Of a stretch of DNA of 64,000 nt, positions 1 through 8,907 are shown piece by piece. The DNA comes from Bacteroidota bacterium (GTDB lineage Bacteria; Bacteroidota; Bacteroidia; Chitinophagales; Chitinophagaceae). The position numbers and the translations under genes were made by a program. The first letter of the stretch is position 1. Each line of letters starts with the position of its first letter. The stretch lies in the NCBI GenBank assembly GCA_023417815.1, contig JAEZEI010000050.1, positions 29,249 to 93,248 on the forward strand, in the 5' to 3' direction. The notes under the pieces are model-generated. The model ran no database searches. It had not been told where the DNA came from and was given only the letters and a program-made list of their open reading frames with translations.

Positions 1-1
1 T

Positions 2-553
2 GTGAGGGATATGAATGTAGATGGAATTAAGATCGGGTTTGCCATTATTAAAGCAACAGAAGGTGAGAACTGGACGGATAGACAATTCAAACGAAACTGG
101 ACAGAAACCAGGAAACATAGCATACCACGCGGAGCTTATCATTTTTTCATCCCCGGAAGAAGCGGGATTTCGCAGGCCAACCGTTTTATCAGGACCGTTA
201 AGTTATTGCCAGGCGACCTTCCGCCGGTTCTGGATATTGAAGAATCCTATGGGGCTTCGGAGAATACAGTAAGAACAGGCGTTTCGCAATGGCTTGCCAG
301 GGTGGAGTCCTACTACAAGATTAAACCCATTATTTACACGAACCCATCCTTCTACCGAAAATTCCTCAAAGGCCACTTTGATGAATATCCACTTTGGATA
401 GCGCATTATCGTTTAAAAACAAAACCACGCATCGAACCTTGGTTAATGTGGCAACATAGTGAAACAGGAAAGGTTAACGGGATAAACACCAAAGTTGATT
501 TTAATGTATTTTCAGGCGACAGTATCGCTTTCCGAAATTTATTGATCCAATAA
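2..553 (+). CDS. GH25 family muramidase (lysozyme), 5' end outside window
   Basis: Glycoside hydrolase family 25 enzymes cut the MurNAc-GlcNAc bond of peptidoglycan. Visible motifs are FAIIKATEG near the start, GAYHFF, the acidic LDIEES motif (about residue 78 here) and WMWQHSETG near the end, in the usual GH25 order. The N-terminal GIDVSHYQG-type strand expected before MRDMNVDGIKIGF is missing, so the true start and probably a signal peptide lie upstream of base 1. The stop TAA overlaps the next ATG (TAATG), suggesting translational coupling. Family assignment is firm; whether it serves wall turnover or attack cannot be told. Confidence 0.85.
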   Translation: MRDMNVDGIKIGFAIIKATEGENWTDRQFKRNWTETRKHSIPRGAYHFFIPGRSGISQANRFIRTVKLLPGDLPPVLDIEESYGASENTVRTGVSQWLARVESYYKIKPIIYTNPSFYRKFLKGHFDEYPLWIAHYRLKTKPRIEPWLMWQHSETGKVNGINTKVDFNVFSGDSIAFRNLLIQ

Positions 554-780
554 TGGGAGTTGAACAGGACACAAGGAAATTCTTGTTGAAGATAGTATCT
601 ACCATATCAGCGATCGTGCTGTGGATGGTCATTCACATCTTCATTGGCATCTATCTCAATTATGCTTTTTACGACCCTACGCCAACATGGAAGAATATTA
701 TCTATTACATTTTTGTACTGGTAACACTGTTCTTCCTGGTTCGTTACCTGCGTAAGAAATGGAAGGATCAGCTACTGTGA
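553..780 (+). CDS. small two-helix membrane protein
   Basis: 75 residues with two predicted membrane segments (about residues 14-37 and 48-63) and a basic C-terminus (RYLRKKWKDQ). The start codon overlaps the stop of the GH25 gene, so the two are probably one operon. I recognise no family. Its last 13 bases overlap the convergent DUF4440-like gene. It could be a membrane partner of the lytic enzyme, but nothing in the sequence proves it. Confidence 0.6.
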   Translation: MGVEQDTRKFLLKIVSTISAIVLWMVIHIFIGIYLNYAFYDPTPTWKNIIYYIFVLVTLFFLVRYLRKKWKDQLL

Positions 781-1187
781 TCAGAAACAATTACCCATCT
801 TTCTCCAACTTTTTTAACAAGTAAGGTAAAGTGTCCTGAAAGATTTCCAATCTTCCGGATAAGGTTCCACTTCCCGGTTACGGAAAAATAGATAACTGAA
901 AGTCGTTTAACCTGGATGATGTCAAATACCAACGTTCCCATGGCATCTGCATCAGGATAGGAGTTTTTATAATTTTTCAGGGTATTGTTATAACCATATG
1001 TCACCCCGTTCTTTCCAATAAACATAAGTGAATCGCTCTTCCAGTATGGCTCCATGAAACCTTCAATATCTCCCCGGTTCCACGCCTGGCGCTGCGTTTC
1101 CAGCATCGACCGGATAATTGCTTCCTCCTTAGACTGGGCTACAGAAAGTTGGCTACTGAATAAAAAAAATATCAACAGGATTCGCAT
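768..1187 (-). CDS. secreted DUF4440 / SnoaL-like (NTF2 fold) protein
   Basis: A signal peptide (MRILLIFFLFSSQLSVAQ) is followed by a ~120-residue NTF2-like domain: an N-terminal helix with RQAWNRGDIEGFMEPYW, then SDSLMFIG, and a closing strand VKKVGERWVIVSDHSS. This is the DUF4440/SnoaL-like pattern seen in many Bacteroidota exported proteins; the ligand is unknown. I chose the ATG at 1187 rather than a TTG five codons upstream because the signal peptide starts there and a TATCTTTTG box covers 1200-1208. It ends inside the 3' end of the convergent membrane-protein gene. Confidence 0.75.
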   Translation of the reverse strand: MRILLIFFLFSSQLSVAQSKEEAIIRSMLETQRQAWNRGDIEGFMEPYWKSDSLMFIGKNGVTYGYNNTLKNYKNSYPDADAMGTLVFDIIQVKRLSVIYFSVTGKWNLIRKIGNLSGHFTLLVKKVGERWVIVSDHSS

Positions 1188-1199
1188 AAATAAGTTTTG

Positions 1200-1208
1200 C
1201 AAAAGATA
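1200..1208 (-). promoter_or_regulatory. -7 box-like element of the DUF4440 gene
   Basis: On the minus strand the sequence is TATCTTTTG, one base longer than the Bacteroidota TAnnTTTG -7 box, 12 bases before the ATG at 1187. No clear TTG -33 element was found. Confidence 0.35.
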
Positions 1209-1219
1209 GTAATTATTGA

Positions 1220-1609
1220 TCAGTGTTTATGATGAGCTGAATTACATTTCCTGGACCGACATAGCCTGTAGTTGATATAATGCGCAGCCACGATCAGAAT
1301 CACAGCTATAGCAAGAAAGACAATACTGTGTTCAGGAAGAAATTGTTTAAAGACAAGAAATACTGCACCTACACTGAACATGATTATAGGGGTGTGGGAA
1401 CGGTGATGCCTGGAATATCCATGAATCAGAGAATAATACCCAACCCCGATCGCTGCCGCGATCATGATCCATTCGAACACCTCATTATGCACCAGGTTTA
1501 TACCCAATAAAGGAATTGCCGATATGATCATCGGTAGTACTGCGCAATGGATCGCACATAAAATTGACGTTGCAATGCCTACTCCGTCCCAGTTCATCTT
1601 TATTTTCAT
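1220..1609 (-). CDS. MerC domain membrane protein
   Basis: 129 residues from the ATG at 1609, with four predicted membrane helices. The first carries the MerC signature ATSILCAIHCAVLPMI with two Cys spaced C-x3-C; the tail is His/Cys rich (CRSRKCNSAHHKH). MerC proteins move Hg(II) in mer operons, but chromosomal Bacteroidota copies next to Fur-type regulators are more likely part of zinc or other divalent-metal handling (inference). A longer frame exists upstream, but its first 20 residues look like non-coding leader. It is transcribed divergently from the SCO-Fur pair. Confidence 0.8.
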   Translation of the reverse strand: MKIKMNWDGVGIATSILCAIHCAVLPMIISAIPLLGINLVHNEVFEWIMIAAAIGVGYYSLIHGYSRHHRSHTPIIMFSVGAVFLVFKQFLPEHSIVFLAIAVILIVAAHYINYRLCRSRKCNSAHHKH

Positions 1610-1631
1610 CGGGGAGCAAAAATATGCTTTT

Positions 1632-1646
1632 TGCAATAATGTTGCA
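1632..1646. promoter_or_regulatory. candidate Fur/Zur-type operator
   Basis: TGCAA-TAATG-TTGCA is a perfect 5-bp inverted repeat with a 5-base centre. It lies in the 91-base gap between the divergent merC-like and SCO genes, upstream of both. The Fur-family regulator is encoded in the SCO operon, so autoregulation through this site is plausible but inferred. Confidence 0.4.
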
Positions 1647-1676
1647 TCTTTTATCAGAATAATCGGCACTTAATGG

Positions 1677-1684
1677 TACCTTTG
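1677..1684 (+). promoter_or_regulatory. -7 box upstream of the SCO gene
   Basis: TACCTTTG matches the Bacteroidota TAnnTTTG -7 element 16 bases before the SCO start at 1701. No well-spaced TTG -33 element was seen. Confidence 0.45.
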
Positions 1685-1700
1685 CGGTCAAATATTAATA

Positions 1701-2429
1701 ATGAGTAAAAAAGGCTGGTTTTACATTATATTCTTTTCAATCCTTACCATTTTCTTCCTTTATTTTTCCCTTAAGGATTATGATTTTTCACGCTCCAAGC
1801 TTACAGTGATCAATGATGAAATCCCCGAATTCACTTTTCTTAACCAGGATGGTAAACAGGTAAGCCAAAGAAATACAGAAGATAAAGTTTACGTAGCCGA
1901 ATATTTCTTCACTACATGCAAAGGCATTTGTCCGAAAATGAATGCGAATATGAGGCGGGTGTACGAAACCTTTAAAGAGGAAAAGGATTTTATGATCCTT
2001 TCGCATACCTGCATGCCTGAAATAGACAGTGTTCCCGTTTTGAAAGAATACGAGCAAAAAGTTCTGAAGGGTAAACTGGTTAGAAAGGATGATGGAACCT
2101 ACCGGATACTTGATCCGAAGGATACGGTATCGGTTGCTTCCAATACCAACTGGCATTTTCTCACCGGAAGTAAACGTGACCTTTATAAGCTTGCCCGCCA
2201 GGGATATATGATCGATAATGGTAAACCAGACAGTACCCAGAACCTGGAAAATGAATTCATTCATACCCAGTTCTTTGCCCTGGTTGACCGGAACGGAAGG
2301 GTGAGAGCGATATATGATGGTTTAATTGAGGAAGAGGTAGACAAATTAATGACTGATATCCGTGGCCTGTTAAAAGAAAAAGTAAGCACCAAAAGATTCA
2401 TGACAGGTTTCAGTAATAATCCAGGGTAA
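1701..2429 (+). CDS. SCO1/SenC family copper chaperone-like thioredoxin-fold protein
   Basis: An N-terminal membrane anchor (residues ~5-23) is followed by a thioredoxin-fold domain with the SCO metal-binding C-x3-C (TTCKGICPK, about residues 73-77) and a downstream His in FIHTQFFALVDRNG (about residue 188). Family members bind Cu(I)/Cu(II) and help load cytochrome oxidase, or act as thiol reductases, on the outer face of the inner membrane. It overlaps the downstream Fur-family gene by one base (TAATG), so the two are co-translated. Confidence 0.88.
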   Translation: MSKKGWFYIIFFSILTIFFLYFSLKDYDFSRSKLTVINDEIPEFTFLNQDGKQVSQRNTEDKVYVAEYFFTTCKGICPKMNANMRRVYETFKEEKDFMILSHTCMPEIDSVPVLKEYEQKVLKGKLVRKDDGTYRILDPKDTVSVASNTNWHFLTGSKRDLYKLARQGYMIDNGKPDSTQNLENEFIHTQFFALVDRNGRVRAIYDGLIEEEVDKLMTDIRGLLKEKVSTKRFMTGFSNNPG

Positions 2430-2842
2430 TGGAACATACATTAAATATCCTGAAGCGATCAGGCCTCAGTGTTACTGAAGGCCGGAAAAAGATCCTGGAA
2501 TTATTCCTGGATAAGGAAGGAGCATTGGCTCATGCCGATATTGAGAAAAGAACAGGTTCTGCTTTCGACCGGGTTACCGTTTATCGAACCTTACAGTCAT
2601 TTGTGGAGAAAGGGATAATTCACCAGATCCCCACGACCGATAACTCCGTTCTTTATGCCCTTTGTCGCCATGAATGTGATGAACAGCACCTGCATGACGA
2701 TCATGTCCACTTTGTATGTAACTCCTGTAATAAAACTGTTTGCCTGGATGATGTAATGGTGCCCCATGTTAAGCTGCCACAGGGTTTTAAAGTTCAGCAG
2801 AGCCAGATGATCGTTAAAGGCAGGTGCCGAGATTGCAGGTGA
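2429..2842 (+). CDS. Fur family metal-responsive repressor (Zur-like)
   Basis: 137 residues. The winged-helix part has the Fur recognition helix region RVTVYRTLQSFVEKGIIH (about residues 49-66). The dimerisation part has a His-rich metal site (HECDEQHLHDDHVHFVC) and two C-x2-C pairs (CNSC and CRDC) for a structural zinc, as in Fur/Zur/PerR. The metal sensed cannot be fixed from sequence; partnership with MerC- and SCO-like genes favours zinc or copper. It overlaps the SCO gene and abuts the convergent M3 peptidase gene with no gap. Confidence 0.88.
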   Translation: MEHTLNILKRSGLSVTEGRKKILELFLDKEGALAHADIEKRTGSAFDRVTVYRTLQSFVEKGIIHQIPTTDNSVLYALCRHECDEQHLHDDHVHFVCNSCNKTVCLDDVMVPHVKLPQGFKVQQSQMIVKGRCRDCR

Positions 2843-4564
2843 TCAGTTAACCTTGTCAAGTTCACCTTTCACAAAATCCATCAGTTGTTTGATTCGCGCT
2901 GGCGAGAAGTCGAATTCAAGTCCAGCAACCTTATATAATTCAGGAAGAGTACGGGTTCCACCAAGACTTAATGCAGCACAATAATTATCAAGTGCTTTTT
3001 CCGGATCATCCCGGTATTGCATCCACATTCCTATCGCACCCAGCTGGGCAATTCCGTATTCAATATAATAGAATGGCACTTCGAATAAATGGAGCTGTCT
3101 TTGCCAGGCATTGGCCCTGAACATTTCCAGGCCGGAATAATCAACAACCCCTTCATTGAATTCGTCCAAAATACGCATCCATGCTTCTGACCGCTGTTCA
3201 TGCGTATGCTCACTTCCATTATATATCCAATGCTGGAACTTGTCAATGATTGCTATCCAGGGAAACAGCGTAATAACCCTTTCCAACTGGTATTTTTTTG
3301 CCCTTTTCAATTCTGTTGTATCAGGAAAGAAATGATGCCAATGGTCCATAGTGAAAAGTTCCATCGACATGCTTGCCACCTCTGCGATCTCCATAGGATA
3401 TTCCTTGAAGCCGGTAAGCGGCAAGGGGTGGGCAAGGAAGGAATGAATGGCATGGCCTCCTTCATGAACCATAGTGGTAACATCATGCATCTGGCCGGCA
3501 GCATTCATGAAAATGAAAGGAGCGCCACTCTCTGCAAGAGGACAATTATATCCCCCGGGGGCTTTTCCTTTCCTGCTTTCGAGATCAAGATGATTCAGTG
3601 ACCTCATCTTCTCCAGGCATGCAGCAAAAAAAGGATCAAGATCATTGAAACATGCAATGGACCTCGTCAGCATTTCTTCACCGGTAGAAAATGGATGAAG
3701 GGGTTCAATTCCTTGCGGCTCAGCATCAAGGTCCCAGGGCCGCAGATCATCCAGGCCCAGCGATTCCTTTTTCGCTTTATAAATTTCACGGACAAGAGGA
3801 ACTACATGCGTTTTCACGGCATCGTGAAAGTCAAAACATTCCTTTTCAGAATAATCAAATCTTCCCAGTTGCCTGAAACGATATTCCGTATAATTTCCGA
3901 ATCCGGCATTTAAAGCCTCTTTTTTTCGAAGAATAAGTAACTGGTCAAAAAGAGAGTCCAGCTTTTCTTTATCCTTCAGTCTTCGTTCCTGGATCTTTTT
4001 GTAAACGCTTTCACGCAAGGAACGGTCAGAACTCTCAAGAAATTTTGCAGCCTGCTGAAGAGTGAATTCTTTTCCTTCCACCTCAACGGTCATTGCCCCG
4101 GTTATCTGCCCGAACTGTTGTTGAAGCACCGCCATTTCCGCCTGGAGGGGAACATTTTCATCGCGATAAAGTTCTATGCTGTTCCTTACGCTTCGCAGGT
4201 AAGTATGGTATTTCGTTTCATCCAGTTCCTTTAGAGCAGGTGATGCAAGCAATTTCTTATTCAGCGCATCTGTGTAAGGCTGGATCTTTGGCTGGATCTC
4301 CAGACAATAATAATTGAAAGCATCTTCCAGGGATTTATTCTCTGTATCGCAGGTCATCCTTATCTGCCGCCAACAGGCATTTTCTGAAACGGCAGCTTCC
4401 AGTTCACTTAAATCGCTAAGCCATTTTTCAAGCCATTCTTTGGATGAAATATCCCTGCCAGATAATTCCCGGAAAAATGGCTCAACACCTTCCCAGTCTG
4501 AAAGCACAAAATCCTCAGGAAGATATTTCCTCGGCGTTTTCTTGATGTCTGCAGAAAATTTCAT
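2843..4564 (-). CDS. M3 family oligoendopeptidase (PepF-like)
   Basis: 573 residues from the ATG at 4564. The zinc-protease motif HEGGHAIH is at about residue 366, followed by the conserved ME(I/L)AEVASMSME block that supplies the third zinc ligand. Members are cytoplasmic zinc peptidases cutting short peptides. I reject the longer frame starting at 4627 because it would overlap the upstream DUF5606 gene and its first 21 residues do not look conserved. The DUF5606 gene ends 19 bases upstream, so both are likely one transcript. Confidence 0.9.
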   Translation of the reverse strand: MKFSADIKKTPRKYLPEDFVLSDWEGVEPFFRELSGRDISSKEWLEKWLSDLSELEAAVSENACWRQIRMTCDTENKSLEDAFNYYCLEIQPKIQPYTDALNKKLLASPALKELDETKYHTYLRSVRNSIELYRDENVPLQAEMAVLQQQFGQITGAMTVEVEGKEFTLQQAAKFLESSDRSLRESVYKKIQERRLKDKEKLDSLFDQLLILRKKEALNAGFGNYTEYRFRQLGRFDYSEKECFDFHDAVKTHVVPLVREIYKAKKESLGLDDLRPWDLDAEPQGIEPLHPFSTGEEMLTRSIACFNDLDPFFAACLEKMRSLNHLDLESRKGKAPGGYNCPLAESGAPFIFMNAAGQMHDVTTMVHEGGHAIHSFLAHPLPLTGFKEYPMEIAEVASMSMELFTMDHWHHFFPDTTELKRAKKYQLERVITLFPWIAIIDKFQHWIYNGSEHTHEQRSEAWMRILDEFNEGVVDYSGLEMFRANAWQRQLHLFEVPFYYIEYGIAQLGAIGMWMQYRDDPEKALDNYCAALSLGGTRTLPELYKVAGLEFDFSPARIKQLMDFVKGELDKVN

Positions 4565-4583
4565 GAACAGATCTCTTATTAAA

Positions 4584-5093
4584 CTATGCCATTTTGCGGG
4601 GAGTGTTGATCTTTTTCGCAGGTGCATTTTTTACGGATGCAGCTTTTGGCTCAACATTCTTTACAGCAGATTTCTTTTCAGTTGCCGGAACCTCCTCTGC
4701 AGTGCCCTCAGGAATGCTGATATCTATATTATTCTTCCTGATAATCTCAAACCATTTTACCATTTTCTTCATATCACTGGTATACACCCGCTCAAAATCC
4801 ATGTCCGGAAAAACCTTTCCAAAATAGGCCTTCAGTTCCTCTGGTGTTGCCTTGCCGCCAGGCAGAGTTTCCTTTGAAACATCCATTGCCTTGAATACCT
4901 CTGAAAGGTTTACATTGTCCTTTACAGTATATACTTCAATGCTTTCCAGGTGGGAAAAGTTATGTACCCTGCTGCTAACAAATTTTGTAGACTTATCCTC
5001 CAGCGAGCGGACAACTCCGCCATCCGCTTTGGATGAGATCAATTCGAACAAACCACCTAAACCTGTTACTGACACTATTTTGTTATACTCCAT
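4584..5093 (-). CDS. DUF5606 domain protein
   Basis: The N-terminal ~135 residues match the Bacteroidota DUF5606 pattern: IVSVTGLGGLFELISSKADG, RSLEDKSTKFVSSR and a helical second half. The C-terminus (about 140-169) is low-complexity and Lys/Ala/Pro rich, ending APAKKINTPRKMA, probably a disordered basic tail that may contact nucleic acid or ribosomes (inference). Function unknown. It is followed at 19 bases by the M3 peptidase gene. Confidence 0.8.
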   Translation of the reverse strand: MEYNKIVSVTGLGGLFELISSKADGGVVRSLEDKSTKFVSSRVHNFSHLESIEVYTVKDNVNLSEVFKAMDVSKETLPGGKATPEELKAYFGKVFPDMDFERVYTSDMKKMVKWFEIIRKNNIDISIPEGTAEEVPATEKKSAVKNVEPKAASVKNAPAKKINTPRKMA

Positions 5094-5238
5094 TAATCAA
5101 ATTTTAGGAGTGCAATTTAAAAGAATTGCCTTAAAGGTCTGGAAATTGCTTTCAGGGAATATTGGCAAAAAAATATTTCAATGAACCGACTGGTTTTATT
5201 CGCTGATGCGTCTAAGCCATCGATAATAAAGAAGCATT

Positions 5239-8070
5239 ATGAAGATCCGTACCCTGTTTACACTATTGATGGGCTTAATATGCCTGCCGGGGATATCCCA
5301 GGTTTACCAGATCACCGGCCAGGTAAAAGACGATACCGATAAACAGAATATAGCAGGAGCAACTGTTGAACTTATGCGGCAATCAGACAGCACCCTGGTT
5401 CAGTCGACCGTTACGAACGATTCCGGAACATTTGTTTTCCAGGGAATTGCGCCTGACAGCCTTATCCTGGCCGTTACCCCCTCCGGCTACCAGCAATATG
5501 TTTCCTTCTTCATTTTGAGGAATGACCGCGACATGGGTGAAATGCTTGTATCAAAGCAGGGCACTGATCTCTCTGTTGTAACCATCGTGGCACGGCCTGC
5601 ACCGGTAACCCAGCGTGGCGATACAGCCCAGTACAGCGCCAGCCAGTTCAAGGTTAATCCTGATGCAAATGCAGAGGACCTGATCAAAAAGATGCCAGGC
5701 ATAACAGTAGACCGGCAGGGAAATGTAACTGCACAGGGAGAGCAGGTAAGGAAAGTAACCGTAGATGGGCGCGAATTCTTCGGAGATGATGCCACTGCTG
5801 CATTGAAGAACCTGCCTGCAGAAGTGATCGATAAAATTCAGGTGTTCGACAGATTAAGCGACCAGGCACAGTTTACCGGCTTTGATGATGGAAACTCTAC
5901 CCGTGCGATTAATATTGTTACCAAGTCGCAAAGCAGGAACGGGCAGTTCGGGCGAATATATGCCGGGTATGGCACCGATGAAAGATATTCAGCCGGGGGA
6001 AATGTAAGTTTCTTTAACAATAACAGGAGGATCTCCCTTGTAGGACTTTTCAATAATGTGAACCAGCAAAACTTTGCGAGTGAAGACCTGTTGGGGCTTA
6101 CAGGCTCCGGGGGCGGTGGCCGCGGAGGCCAACGTGGAGGAGGAAATTTTGGCAGGGGGGCGGGAAACTTCATGGTAGGACAACAGAGCGGTATCGCCAC
6201 CACGAATGCCTTTGGTATAAATTATTCTGACCAGTGGTTTAAGAAAGTGGAAGTTTCAGGTTCGTATTTCTTCAATAACAGCAACCTGAGTAATGACCGG
6301 ACATCAAACGGCCAGTATTTCCTTGGAGATACTACTCAGTTCTATGACGAAGTAACCTTATCAGATCGTGATAATTTCAACCACAGGATCAATATGCGTC
6401 TGGAGTATAAGCTTGATTCAAATAATAGCTTCATATTCAGTCCGAACATCAGTTTTCAAAATAATGATGCCATTGAAGATGTAAGCGGGGTAAGATATTT
6501 TGCGCCGGGAGAGCTATTAAGCAGGACTCTTTTCAATAATTCATCTTCGAATAGCGGTTACAATATGAACAATTCCCTTTTGTGGAGGCATTCCTTTGCA
6601 AAACGCGGACGAACACTTTCCATTAACCTGAGGCAAAGCATAAACGACCGTAAAGGAGAAACCTATCTCACTTCAATTAATGAATTCTTCGGAGGTGGAG
6701 GAGTGAATGATACGATCAGGCAATTTACCGACCTTGATACCCGATCCAGGACTTACAGTGCCGATTTCTCGTATACAGAACCTGTCGGGAAGAAAGGACA
6801 GTTACAATTTAACTACAGGCCCTCTGTCAGCAAGAGCGAATCAGATCAGCAGGTTTTGCAGTTCGATAACATCATAAACAAATTCTCGGATTTTGATACC
6901 AGCCTTAGCAATCGATTTGATAATTCTACAACCCGGCATGAAACCGGTGTTCGTTACAGGGTTGGAGACAGGGACAATATGTTCTCCGCAGGAATAGATT
7001 TTCAGACCAGCAGGCTGGAGAGCGATCAGCTATTTCCTGAACAGGTAAAGGTGGATAAGTCATTCAATAATTTTCTACCGAACCTGATGTGGAGGAAGAA
7101 GCTTTCTCCAAACGCAAATATCCGCCTGTTCTACAGGGCAGGCACTGATGTTCCATCGATAAACCAGTTACAGAATGTGATCAATAATAATAACCCACTG
7201 TTCCTTAGGAGCGGAAACCCGGAGCTGGAGCAGGATTATAGTCACAGGCTGAGTGCACGATACACCTATACCAATACCAAGAAAGGATCAAGCTTTTTTG
7301 CAAATGTGTACCTGCAACAGGCAAACAACTATATAACCAATGCTACTTATATAGCTACTGCCGATTCCCTGCTTTCAAACGATATTATCCTTTACCGGGG
7401 GGCCCAGCTTACAAAGCCGGTAAACCTGGATGGTTACCTGAGCATGAGGACATTCCTGACATATGGTCAACCGGTTAGTTTCTTAAAGTCAAACCTTAAC
7501 CTGAATGCAGGTTTCAACTGGTCTAAAGTTCCGGGTATGGTGAACAATGTTGAGGGAGAAACGGATAATTATACTTATTCAGCAGGTGCGGTTATTTCAA
7601 GCAACATCAGCGAATATGTCGATTTTAATATTTCGTATAATGCGAATTACAGTGTTGTGCGTACTTCCCTCCGGCAATCACTTGATGATAATTACCTGAA
7701 CCAACAGGCAGGATTGCAGGTGAACCTCCTTTCAAAGAATGGATGGTTTGTTCAGAACGATCTTACCAACCAGACCTATAGTGGACTTAGCGAAGGGTTT
7801 AACCAGAGTTACTGGTTGTGGAATGCTGCAATTGGAAAGAAATTCCTTAAGAATAACAATGGTGAACTAAAACTTTCTGTATTCGACCTGCTGAAACAAA
7901 ACCAAAGTATAAGCCGGACGGTGGAAGCGAATTATATCGAGGATGTGCAGAACCAGGTTCTACAGCAATACTTCCTCCTGACCTTCAGTTACAGGCTTAG
8001 AAATTTTGGAACGCCGGCTAAGGCTGCAAACAGGCAACAGGGAAGAGTACCAGGTGGACCAGGGTTTTGA
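5239..8070 (+). CDS. outer-membrane beta-barrel protein with N-terminal carboxypeptidase-like domain (OMP_b-brl_3)
   Basis: 943 residues. Signal peptide (MKIRTLFTLLMGLICLPGISQ), a CarboxypepD_reg-like Ig fold (residues ~24-95: VYQITGQVKDDTD, GATVELMRQ), a plug-like segment (~125-230: AEDLIKKMPGITVDRQGNV, VTVDGREFFGDD) and a long C-terminal barrel with alternating aromatic strands, ending in FSYRLRNFG and a short Gly/Pro tail. This is a TonB-dependent-receptor relative of the OMP_b-brl_3 (PF14905) type; substrate unknown. A Gly-rich loop (about residues 292-312) is unusually repetitive. The ECF sigma operon starts 23 bases downstream. Confidence 0.88.
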   Translation: MKIRTLFTLLMGLICLPGISQVYQITGQVKDDTDKQNIAGATVELMRQSDSTLVQSTVTNDSGTFVFQGIAPDSLILAVTPSGYQQYVSFFILRNDRDMGEMLVSKQGTDLSVVTIVARPAPVTQRGDTAQYSASQFKVNPDANAEDLIKKMPGITVDRQGNVTAQGEQVRKVTVDGREFFGDDATAALKNLPAEVIDKIQVFDRLSDQAQFTGFDDGNSTRAINIVTKSQSRNGQFGRIYAGYGTDERYSAGGNVSFFNNNRRISLVGLFNNVNQQNFASEDLLGLTGSGGGGRGGQRGGGNFGRGAGNFMVGQQSGIATTNAFGINYSDQWFKKVEVSGSYFFNNSNLSNDRTSNGQYFLGDTTQFYDEVTLSDRDNFNHRINMRLEYKLDSNNSFIFSPNISFQNNDAIEDVSGVRYFAPGELLSRTLFNNSSSNSGYNMNNSLLWRHSFAKRGRTLSINLRQSINDRKGETYLTSINEFFGGGGVNDTIRQFTDLDTRSRTYSADFSYTEPVGKKGQLQFNYRPSVSKSESDQQVLQFDNIINKFSDFDTSLSNRFDNSTTRHETGVRYRVGDRDNMFSAGIDFQTSRLESDQLFPEQVKVDKSFNNFLPNLMWRKKLSPNANIRLFYRAGTDVPSINQLQNVINNNNPLFLRSGNPELEQDYSHRLSARYTYTNTKKGSSFFANVYLQQANNYITNATYIATADSLLSNDIILYRGAQLTKPVNLDGYLSMRTFLTYGQPVSFLKSNLNLNAGFNWSKVPGMVNNVEGETDNYTYSAGAVISSNISEYVDFNISYNANYSVVRTSLRQSLDDNYLNQQAGLQVNLLSKNGWFVQNDLTNQTYSGLSEGFNQSYWLWNAAIGKKFLKNNNGELKLSVFDLLKQNQSISRTVEANYIEDVQNQVLQQYFLLTFSYRLRNFGTPAKAANRQQGRVPGGPGF

Positions 8071-8093
8071 TATATTAGAGGAAAATAAATTGC

Positions 8094-8624
8094 TTGGGCA
8101 TTCACCCTGATCAGGATATAGAGGAAAGATTCCGGCTGCTTTTCAGCCAGCATGGGGATATGGTTTATAATACAGCGCTGGGAATGCTGCAACATAAAGA
8201 GGATGCCGAGGACATTACGCAGGAGGTTTTTTTGAAGATCTTTTCAGGGATAGATTCTTTCAGGAATGAATCTCAGTTAAAGACCTGGATATACAGGATA
8301 ACAATAAATACGAGCCTTGACCAGTTGAGGAAAAAGAAGAAACGGCGGATCGAACAGGTAGAAACAGATCGTTACGCTGAATTCAATCATCCTGGTGTAC
8401 TGGCTGAACAAAGAGAAAATGCTGCGATCTTATTCAGCGCTATTGGCACATTGCCTGAACAGCAAAAGGCAGCGTTCATTCTTCAAAAACTCGAGGGATG
8501 TACCGTAGCAGAGATAGGGCAAATATTGAGTGTTAGTGTACAGGCTGCAGAATCGCTCCTGGCCAGGGCAAAACAAAATTTAAGGACCCAACTTTCATCC
8601 TATTATGAAGGAAAAGGAAGATGA
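8094..8624 (+). CDS. ECF-type RNA polymerase sigma factor
   Basis: 176 residues with sigma-70 region 2 (MVYNTALGMLQHKEDAEDITQEVF, RNESQLKTWIYRITINTSLD) and region 4 (LPEQQKAAFILQKLEGCTVAEIGQILSVS). The best in-frame start is TTG at 8094; the first ATG (about residue 22, MVYN) would cut into region 2. The 3' end overlaps the next gene by 20 bases, as is usual for an ECF sigma and its membrane anti-sigma. It probably controls its own operon and perhaps the upstream barrel gene (inference). Confidence 0.9.
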   Translation: MGIHPDQDIEERFRLLFSQHGDMVYNTALGMLQHKEDAEDITQEVFLKIFSGIDSFRNESQLKTWIYRITINTSLDQLRKKKKRRIEQVETDRYAEFNHPGVLAEQRENAAILFSAIGTLPEQQKAAFILQKLEGCTVAEIGQILSVSVQAAESLLARAKQNLRTQLSSYYEGKGR

Positions 8625-8907
8625 TATTTTGAACAGTCTTACAGGTTTGCAAAGGGCAAAATTCCCTGAAGGCCTGGCTGACAGGATAATGGAATCTTAC
8701 AGGAATAGACCTGTGAATATATGGGAACGGGCGCTGCTTACGATATCGAACCCCATGTTTGCCGCTGCCTGCATCCTGGCAATAATAATGATAAACCTTT
8801 TCCTGGTGGTGACCGGTAACGAGGTGAACACATCACCAATTGCAAATACAGATCTCACCACCGCAAACGCAACTCTTTTTGATAATGATAGTTACACCAA
8901 ACCGTAA
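8605..8907 (+). CDS. small single-pass membrane protein, probable anti-sigma partner
   Basis: 100 residues with a cytoplasmic N-terminal ~45 residues, one membrane helix (about 48-69, MFAAACILAIIMINLFLVV) and a short exported tail. Size, topology and the overlap with the sigma gene fit a minimal anti-sigma factor, but I see no zinc HxxxCxxC motif, so the role rests on context. Its last 23 bases overlap the next gene. Confidence 0.7.
   Translation: MKEKEDDILNSLTGLQRAKFPEGLADRIMESYRNRPVNIWERALLTISNPMFAAACILAIIMINLFLVVTGNEVNTSPIANTDLTTANATLFDNDSYTKP

Noticed and set aside
5838..6203. 121-residue Pro-rich minus-strand frame
   Set aside because: Antisense shadow of the Gly-rich loop of the outer-membrane barrel gene.
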